Assembly (NCBI GenBank): GCA_046714215.1
Contig: JBKKBM010000208.1
Location: 1 to 9,132, forward strand
Reading direction: 5' to 3'
Length of the DNA: 9,132 nucleotides
Origin: DATLCI01 sp046714215
GTDB lineage: Bacteria; Acidobacteriota; Terriglobia; Terriglobales; Acidobacteriaceae
Shown: in pieces, positions 5,364 through 9,132 of the stretch
How the letters are laid out: each line of letters begins with the position of its first letter
How positions within the stretch are numbered: position 1 is the first letter of the stretch
The notes under the pieces: generated by a model
What the model saw: only the letters and a program-made list of their open reading frames with translations
What the model was told of the DNA's origin: nothing
The model's database searches: none
Program-made: the position numbers and the translations under genes

Positions 5364-5699
5364 CTAGTGGCTGTTGGCGGCGGAGTAGTACTTGCCGATG
5401 ATGACGCCGACTTCGACCGCGGCGTCGGGATTGAGGTCCACGAACTCGAAGCCGATGGCGCCGGGGAGGCTCATGCGCACCACGCCTGAGACTTCGCGGC
5501 GGATGGCTTCACTCTCGTCCACAATGACCAGGTCGTAGGCGGAACCGTTCTTAAAGCCGGTATTGTCGCGGGCGTCGATCTGAAAGCCGCCGCGCCCGAG
5601 GACGCTGAGATTGCCCAGCCGCTTGCCGTTGGCGTCGGTGACAAAAGCTTTGGAAGTGGTGGGAAGGTTGAGGCGCTCGAATTTTCTGCGTTCGTCCAT
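5364..5699 (-). CDS. Single-domain PilZ protein (c-di-GMP receptor)
   Basis: This 111-residue cytoplasmic protein consists almost only of a PilZ domain, which binds cyclic di-GMP. Both ligand motifs are visible: RxxxR in ERRKFERL (R5 and R9) and NxSxxG in GNLSVLGRGG (N30, S32, G35). The rest is the expected beta-barrel pattern, with VSGVVRMSLPGAIGFEFVDL near the end. The start ATG is preceded by GAGAGGT at a spacing of about 6. It is convergent with mqnD and shares its terminator. No diguanylate cyclase, phosphodiesterase or output gene is adjacent, so the partner is unknown. Such stand-alone PilZ proteins often act as adaptors on motility, polysaccharide or signalling proteins; which one applies here is not shown. 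Confidence 0.88.
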   Translation of the reverse strand: MDERRKFERLNLPTTSKAFVTDANGKRLGNLSVLGRGGFQIDARDNTGFKNGSAYDLVIVDESEAIRREVSGVVRMSLPGAIGFEFVDLNPDAAVEVGVIIGKYYSAANSH

Positions 5700-5732
5700 G
5701 GGGGACCTCTCTATCGTGCTGGTGAGAAAGAA

Positions 5733-5766
5733 ATCTTACCAGAAATCGAGCCTTGCGATTCGTCAA
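5733..5766 (-). promoter_or_regulatory. Possible promoter of the PilZ gene
   Basis: On the minus strand TTGACG (5766-5761) is followed by an extended -10-like TGGTAAGAT (5741-5733). The spacer of 22 bp is too long for a standard -35/-10 pair, so the extended -10 may act alone. It lies 33 bases before the PilZ start codon. Confidence 0.25.
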
Positions 5767-5922
5767 CCAGAGTCACGGAGACCACAAAGTCACACAAAGA
5801 AGACCAAGGGATTGTGGTTCACAGTCTTCCAGTCTGCACGAAAGAAATTTCCTTACCACCACCCCTGACGACGTTAGGAACCGACTCGAAGAACGGTGGA
5901 TGCTTTGCCCCGGCTGATTGGT

Positions 5923-5928
5923 TATGAT
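5923..5928 (+). promoter_or_regulatory. Possible -10 box upstream of the HAD hydrolase gene
   Basis: TATGAT matches the -10 consensus at five of six positions, 41 bases before the ATG at 5970. No convincing -35 hexamer is found. The rest of the 5700-5969 gap shows only an A-rich direct-repeat-like patch (5770-5800). Confidence 0.2.
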
Positions 5929-5969
5929 GGATTCCCTGCTCCCAACTTGATAGCCGCGAATCAACTTTG

Positions 5970-6686
5970 ATGAAAGCAGAAATGCGCTTCGACAACCGGC
6001 AGACGTTGCTGATCGACCTGGACGACACGATCTGCGAGAACAATATCTATTTCGAGCAGGCCATCGCGGGCTTCATCACTTTTCTCGACCATAAAGAACA
6101 TTCGCGGGAACAAGTGCGCCTGGTGCTGAATCAGGTAGAGCGGGAGTCCATCCTGAAACATGGGTATGGTCTGCACAGTTTTGCCCACTCGCTGGTGGAT
6201 ACTTTCGAGCGGTTGTCGGTGATCCCGATCACGCCGGAGCTGCACCAGACCATCTGGGGATTTGCGCATAGGATCGCGGAGCATCCGATGGAGATCATTC
6301 CCGGAGTGGCGGAGACGCTCGCGTACTTATGCGACCGCCACCACTTGATCGTGATGACAAAGGGCAACCTGACCGAGCAAACAGGTAAGATCGAGCGCTC
6401 GGGGCTGAAGGAATTCTTTTCCGCGGTAGAGGTGGTGGCGGAAAAGAATGTGCCTACCTACAAGGAGATCGTAGAAAAATACGCGCTGGTGAAGGAAGAG
6501 ACGTGGATGGTCGGTAACAGCCCGAAGTCAGACATCAATCCGGCGCTGGGGGCGGGCATCCATGCGATCTTCGTACCCCACGATCAGACGTGGATCCTGG
6601 AGCATGAGGAGCTGGCGCCGGCGCCGGGCAATGGGCAAAAGTTGCTGACGCTGGAGCGCTTCGAACACTTGCGAAACTACTTTTGA
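5970..6686 (+). CDS. HAD-superfamily hydrolase (phosphatase-like)
   Basis: This is a cytoplasmic haloacid-dehalogenase-fold hydrolase, probably a phosphatase acting on a small phosphorylated metabolite. From ATG 5970 it has 238 residues. Motif I is D16-L-D18-D19-T20 (nucleophile and acid/base), and motif II is T130 in VMTKGN. Motif III is a lysine in EKNVPTYKEIV (K159 or K165), and motif IV is GNSPKSD (182-188) with the metal-binding D188. The cap inserted between motifs I and II (about 25-105) is mostly helical, placing it in subclass I with a helical cap, similar in layout to YjjG/Gph-type enzymes. The start is uncertain: no clear Shine-Dalgarno precedes 5970, and ATG 5982 has a weak GAAAG at suitable spacing. 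The substrate cannot be inferred, and neighbours give no pathway context. Confidence 0.85.
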   Translation: MKAEMRFDNRQTLLIDLDDTICENNIYFEQAIAGFITFLDHKEHSREQVRLVLNQVERESILKHGYGLHSFAHSLVDTFERLSVIPITPELHQTIWGFAHRIAEHPMEIIPGVAETLAYLCDRHHLIVMTKGNLTEQTGKIERSGLKEFFSAVEVVAEKNVPTYKEIVEKYALVKEETWMVGNSPKSDINPALGAGIHAIFVPHDQTWILEHEELAPAPGNGQKLLTLERFEHLRNYF

Positions 6687-6792
6687 TCCGGGTTTTAGGG
6701 ATAAGCGACAACTTTTTGGCTCAATTGGGTTTTGAAACTGGCAAGCGCATCCCCTAGCGCGCGGCGGGTTTCATCGGATTCTGGAGCGACTC

Positions 6793-8010
6793 ATGTTGCG
6801 AGAATTGTTGCGAGATAAGCAGAGACATTCCCTTTTGGCGGCCAGCCTGGCCGCCGTCCTGGTGTTGGCGCCAACGGGATACTTGCTCGCCGGTGATAAG
6901 AATAAGGAGCAGCAGAAAGCTAAGCAGAAGCCGCCGGCAGTCGCGCCGATGGAGGAGTCCAAGCGGGCCGTCCATGCGCTGAACCGGCTGACGTTTGGGC
7001 CGCGTCCGGGCGAAGCGGAGCGGGTGAGGGCGCTGGGAGTAGACAAGTGGATCGCGCAACAGCTTGATCCGGAAAAGATCGATGACTCGGTGGTGCAGGC
7101 GCGGCTGGCGCCGTTGCGCACGCTGCAGATGGACAATCGGGAGATCGTGGAGAATTATCCGCCGCCGCAAGTGCTGAAGGCGATCGCGGAAGGCCGGATG
7201 CAGATGCCGTCTGACCCGAAGAAGAAGGCGATGTATGAGGCACAGGTAGCCGCCTACAAGGAGCGGGTGGAGAATCGCGCCGCGAATGGCGATGGGGAGA
7301 TGAATCCGGCGGAAATGAACGCCGAGACGAATAATGATGCGGCGCAAAATAAACGCCGGCAGGAGCGGCAAGAGATGCTGCCGCAGATTCGCGCGTTGAA
7401 CCAGAAACCGGCTGCGGAGCGGGCGGACGCCATCTTGAAGATGGATGCGGGCGAGCGGCGCAAGCTGGTGCAGGCGATGAGTCCGCAAGACCGGCAGCGG
7501 CTGGTGGCGGACATGAATCTGGAGCAGCGCGAGGCGTTGCTGGCCCTGGGGAATCCGCAGGGCGTGGTCACCGGTGAACTGATGGCCTCCAAGCTGCTGC
7601 GCGCGGTCTACAGCGAGCGCCAACTCGAAGAGGTGATGACCGACTTCTGGTTCAATCACTTCAATGTGTTCATCGGCAAGGGAGCGGACCGTTACCTGAC
7701 GACCACCTATGAGCGGGACGTGATCCGCAAGCATGCGCTGGGAAAATTCGAGGCTCTGCTCGTCGCCACGGCGAAAGATCCGGCGATGCTCTTCTACCTG
7801 GACAACTTCCAGAGCATTGGCCCGAATTCGATGGCGGGCAAGCGCAGCGGGCAGCCGCGAGGCGCTTTAGCCCAACGCATGCAGGCGCGACGGGGAGATC
7901 GTAATGCTCCCAATCAATCTCAGCGGCCGATGCAGCCACCAACCATGATCGACCAGGACACGCAACTCGTTCCCAAGCGCGGGCTGAATGAGAACTATGC
8001 GCGCGAGTAG
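6793..8010 (+). CDS. DUF1800 family exported protein, N-terminal part (interrupted by in-frame TAG)
   Basis: This is the first 405 residues of a DUF1800 protein, a family of unknown function usually encoded next to DUF1501. The ATG has GGAG six bases upstream. An N-terminal signal segment (RHSLLAASLAAVLVLAPTGYLLAG, about 11-34) suggests export. Family motifs follow: AVHALNRLTFGPRPGE (59-74), VMTDFWFNHFNVFIGKGA (281-298), TTYERDVIRKHALGKF (304-319) and DPAMLFYLDNFQS (329-341). A helical insert with 12-residue repeats lies at 205-252, and an Arg/Gln/Pro-rich linker at about 345-395. The frame stops at TAG 8008-8010, directly after GLNENYARE, in the middle of a conserved family signature that continues without any frame change at 8011. 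As a separate product it lacks the C-terminal half of the domain. It may be a pseudogene, a recoded gene or a sequencing artefact. Confidence 0.85.
   Translation: MLRELLRDKQRHSLLAASLAAVLVLAPTGYLLAGDKNKEQQKAKQKPPAVAPMEESKRAVHALNRLTFGPRPGEAERVRALGVDKWIAQQLDPEKIDDSVVQARLAPLRTLQMDNREIVENYPPPQVLKAIAEGRMQMPSDPKKKAMYEAQVAAYKERVENRAANGDGEMNPAEMNAETNNDAAQNKRRQERQEMLPQIRALNQKPAAERADAILKMDAGERRKLVQAMSPQDRQRLVADMNLEQREALLALGNPQGVVTGELMASKLLRAVYSERQLEEVMTDFWFNHFNVFIGKGADRYLTTTYERDVIRKHALGKFEALLVATAKDPAMLFYLDNFQSIGPNSMAGKRSGQPRGALAQRMQARRGDRNAPNQSQRPMQPPTMIDQDTQLVPKRGLNENYARE
7405..7548 (+). repeat. 12-residue coding repeats in the DUF1800 protein
   Basis: Residues 217-228 (MDAGERRKLVQA), 229-240 (MSPQDRQRLVAD) and 241-252 (MNLEQREALLAL) are three contiguous 12-residue units of the form M-x3-[EDQ]-R-x2-L-[VL]-x2. 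A degenerate fourth unit lies at 205-216 with its ER in phase. They predict short helices in a row. The DNA is not repeated closely, so the units are old or selected at the protein level. Confidence 0.55.
8008..8010 (+). other. In-frame amber codon within the DUF1800 gene
   Basis: TAG replaces one codon in GLNENYARE-x-MELHTLGVDGGYTQ. DUF1800 relatives usually have leucine or a similar hydrophobic residue at x, and TTG to TAG is one substitution. The frame is otherwise open on both sides (707 codons, 6793-8913). TAG is the terminal stop of five other genes in this window (162-164, 1762-1764, 4357-4359, 8914-8916, and 5366-5364 minus), so the code is standard. Confidence 0.85.
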
Positions 8011-8916
8011 ATGGAGCTGCACACGCTGGGCGTGGATGGCGGCTATACCCAGAAGGACATCGTGGAAGTGGCGAAGGTCTTCACCGGATGGACGGTGCGG
8101 CAGCCGCGGCAGGGTGGCGATTTTGATTTCGTCGAGCGCATCCATGAGCCCGGGGCAAAGATGGTGCTGGGACAGAAGATCGAAGAAGACGGCGTGGGCG
8201 AAGGACGCAAGGTGCTACATCTGCTGGCGACCCATCCGGCAACGGCGAAGTTCATCAGCAAGAAGCTGGCAATGCGCTTTGTGGCGGACGATCCGCCGGC
8301 GGCATTGGTCGATCGCATGGCGGGGACTTTCCTGAAAAGCAATGGCGACGTGAAGCAAGTGTTACGCACGCTCTTCCAATCGCCGGAGTTCTGGGCGCAG
8401 GATTCGTTCCGGGCCAAGGTAAAGACGCCGCTGGAGTTCGTAGTCTCCGCGGTGCGGGTAACGGGCGCGGAGGTAAGGAATCCGCAGGCGCTGGTGCAGA
8501 CGCTGAACAAGCTGGGCATGCCGCTCTACGGAGCGCAGCCGCCAACGGGTTACTCGATGAAGGCGTCAGCCTGGGTGAATTCCGCGGCGCTGCTGAACCG
8601 CATGAACTTTGCGCTGGCGCTGGCGGGCGGGCAGTTGCGCGGGGTGAATGTTTCCGCAGAGCGGGCCCTGGGCGGTGAGCAGTCGCCCACTGATAGTGAC
8701 GCCGCGCTCGAAGTGATGGCGAAGACGCTGGTGGCGGGTGACATATCCAAGCAAACCTTGGGGACGATCCGCAAGCAGATGGCGGAGCCGCAATATCAGC
8801 AGGGGAAAAGCGCCGGCAGTGACGAAATGCCGATGGTGGCGCCGCGGCGTCCGGGAGAGCGGCTCGGCGTGGTGGCGGGACTGATCTTAGGTTCCCCGGA
8901 ATTCCAGAGGAGATAG
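8011..8916 (+). CDS. DUF1800 family protein, C-terminal part (after in-frame TAG)
   Basis: This 301-residue frame is continuous with the preceding DUF1800 part except for the single TAG. Its first codon is an ATG that directly abuts that stop, so terminating ribosomes could restart here, but there is no Shine-Dalgarno and no signal peptide of its own. It carries the rest of the domain: MELHTLGVDGGYTQKDI (1-17), KVFTGWT (22-28), PATAKFISKKLAMRFVADDP (76-95), LFQSPEFW (121-128), KTPLEFVVSAVRVTGA (138-153), GMPLYGAQPPTGYSMKASAW (169-188) and a closing ILGSPEFQRR (292-301). All are in good condition with no frameshift, which argues against long-standing decay. If made alone it would remain in the cytoplasm, unlike the full protein. 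The DUF1501 gene starts two bases after its stop. Confidence 0.85.
   Translation: MELHTLGVDGGYTQKDIVEVAKVFTGWTVRQPRQGGDFDFVERIHEPGAKMVLGQKIEEDGVGEGRKVLHLLATHPATAKFISKKLAMRFVADDPPAALVDRMAGTFLKSNGDVKQVLRTLFQSPEFWAQDSFRAKVKTPLEFVVSAVRVTGAEVRNPQALVQTLNKLGMPLYGAQPPTGYSMKASAWVNSAALLNRMNFALALAGGQLRGVNVSAERALGGEQSPTDSDAALEVMAKTLVAGDISKQTLGTIRKQMAEPQYQQGKSAGSDEMPMVAPRRPGERLGVVAGLILGSPEFQRR
8906..8912 (+). promoter_or_regulatory. Strong ribosome binding site of the DUF1501 gene
   Basis: AGAGGAG lies within the last codons of the DUF1800 gene, six bases before ATG 8919. It fixes the DUF1501 start and supports cotranscription with translation coupled across the TAG-CG-ATG junction. Confidence 0.7.
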
Positions 8917-8918
8917 CG

Positions 8919-9132
8919 ATGGCGATCACGAGACGCATTTTCATCCGCGATGGCGCATTGGTCGTGGTGGGCACGACGGCGCTGCCGAGTTTTCTGACGC
9001 GCGCGGCGTTTGCCTCGCCCGGCGCCATGGGCAAGAAGCGGCTGATAGTGCTCTTTCAGCGGGGCGCGGCGGATGGCCTGAACATGGTGGTGCCGTGGGG
9101 TGAGGATGCGTATTACAAGATGCGACCGACCA
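8919..9132 (+). CDS. DUF1501 family Tat-exported protein, N-terminal part (cut by window edge)
   Basis: The first 71 residues are visible. The N-terminus MAITRRIFIRDGALVVVGTT has a twin-arginine motif followed by a hydrophobic stretch ending near RAAFA-SPG, indicating folded export by the Tat pathway. KKRLIVLFQRGAADGLNMVVPWGEDAYYKMRP (from residue 39) is the opening of the DUF1501 domain, whose members are related in fold to alkaline phosphatases and sulfatases but have no agreed function. It follows the DUF1800 gene by two bases, and that pairing is common in Acidobacteriota and Planctomycetota, which suggests the two proteins work together outside the cytoplasm. The C-terminal part, including any catalytic residues, is beyond the window. 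Confidence 0.88.
   Translation, partial: MAITRRIFIRDGALVVVGTTALPSFLTRAAFASPGAMGKKRLIVLFQRGAADGLNMVVPWGEDAYYKMRPT

Noticed and set aside
5770..5800. A-rich patch with GTCAC...CACAAAG direct-repeat look and a nearby TTGTGGT inverted partner
   Set aside because: The units are short and imperfect, and no clear element boundaries or copies elsewhere in the window were found.
5967..5969. TTG start for the HAD hydrolase
   Set aside because: An ATG follows immediately at 5970 and there is no ribosome site favouring the TTG.
6754..7734. Minus-strand open frame of 326 codons antisense to the DUF1800 gene
   Set aside because: The product is rich in Arg, His and Leu, typical of the antisense shadow of a GC-rich gene; the plus strand carries clear DUF1800 motifs.
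8008..8010. Amber codon as evidence of an alternative genetic code or pyrrolysine use
   Set aside because: TAG is the normal terminator of five genes in this window and no pyl genes are seen; only local readthrough, mutation or error remain.

Overview
The window is a GC-rich bacterial chromosome segment with housekeeping-type genes and no mobile-element, phage or CRISPR genes. An Acidobacteriota source is likely but is inferred. The grounds are the adjacent DUF1800 and DUF1501 export-protein genes, a futalosine-route menaquinone gene, and intergenic repeats built on GGCTAAAGCC / GGCTGAAGCC hairpins. No rRNA or other phylogenetic marker is present to confirm it.

Layout. 1-164 is the 3' end of a membrane-protein gene. 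165-798 is intergenic: it holds two copies of a paired-hairpin repeat, a candidate 50-residue membrane protein on the minus strand (478-630), and nested inverted repeats upstream of galE. 799-1764 encodes the UDP-glucose 4-epimerase GalE. 1765-2175 is about 410 bp packed with short hairpin repeats of at least two kinds. 2176-3576 encodes an exported M24B (aminopeptidase P-like) metallopeptidase. It is followed by an unannotated-looking 55-residue single-span membrane protein (3617-3784) whose stop overlaps the start of the biotin transporter gene bioY (3781-4359). mqnD (4413-5282) has a consensus -10 box upstream. A symmetrical terminator (5322-5347) separates it from a convergent single-domain PilZ gene (5364-5699, minus). 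A HAD-family hydrolase (5970-6686) follows. The window ends in a DUF1800 gene (6793-8916) and the start of a Tat-exported DUF1501 gene (8919 to the window end), which form an apparent operon.

Most notable observation. The DUF1800 gene is cut by a single in-frame TAG at 8008-8010, inside the conserved NENYARE-x-MELHTLG signature, with an ATG as the very next codon. Both halves look intact and conserved, and TAG is the ordinary stop of five other genes here, so a genome-wide code change does not explain it. A recent nonsense mutation, stop-start reinitiation, amber readthrough, or a base-call error are the remaining explanations.

Functional themes are sugar-nucleotide metabolism (GalE), peptide turnover in the cell envelope (M24B peptidase), vitamin and quinone supply (BioY, MqnD), c-di-GMP sensing (PilZ) and an exported DUF1800/DUF1501 pair of unknown function. 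Apart from the peptidase-small ORF-bioY run and the DUF1800-DUF1501 pair, the genes look like separate transcription units.
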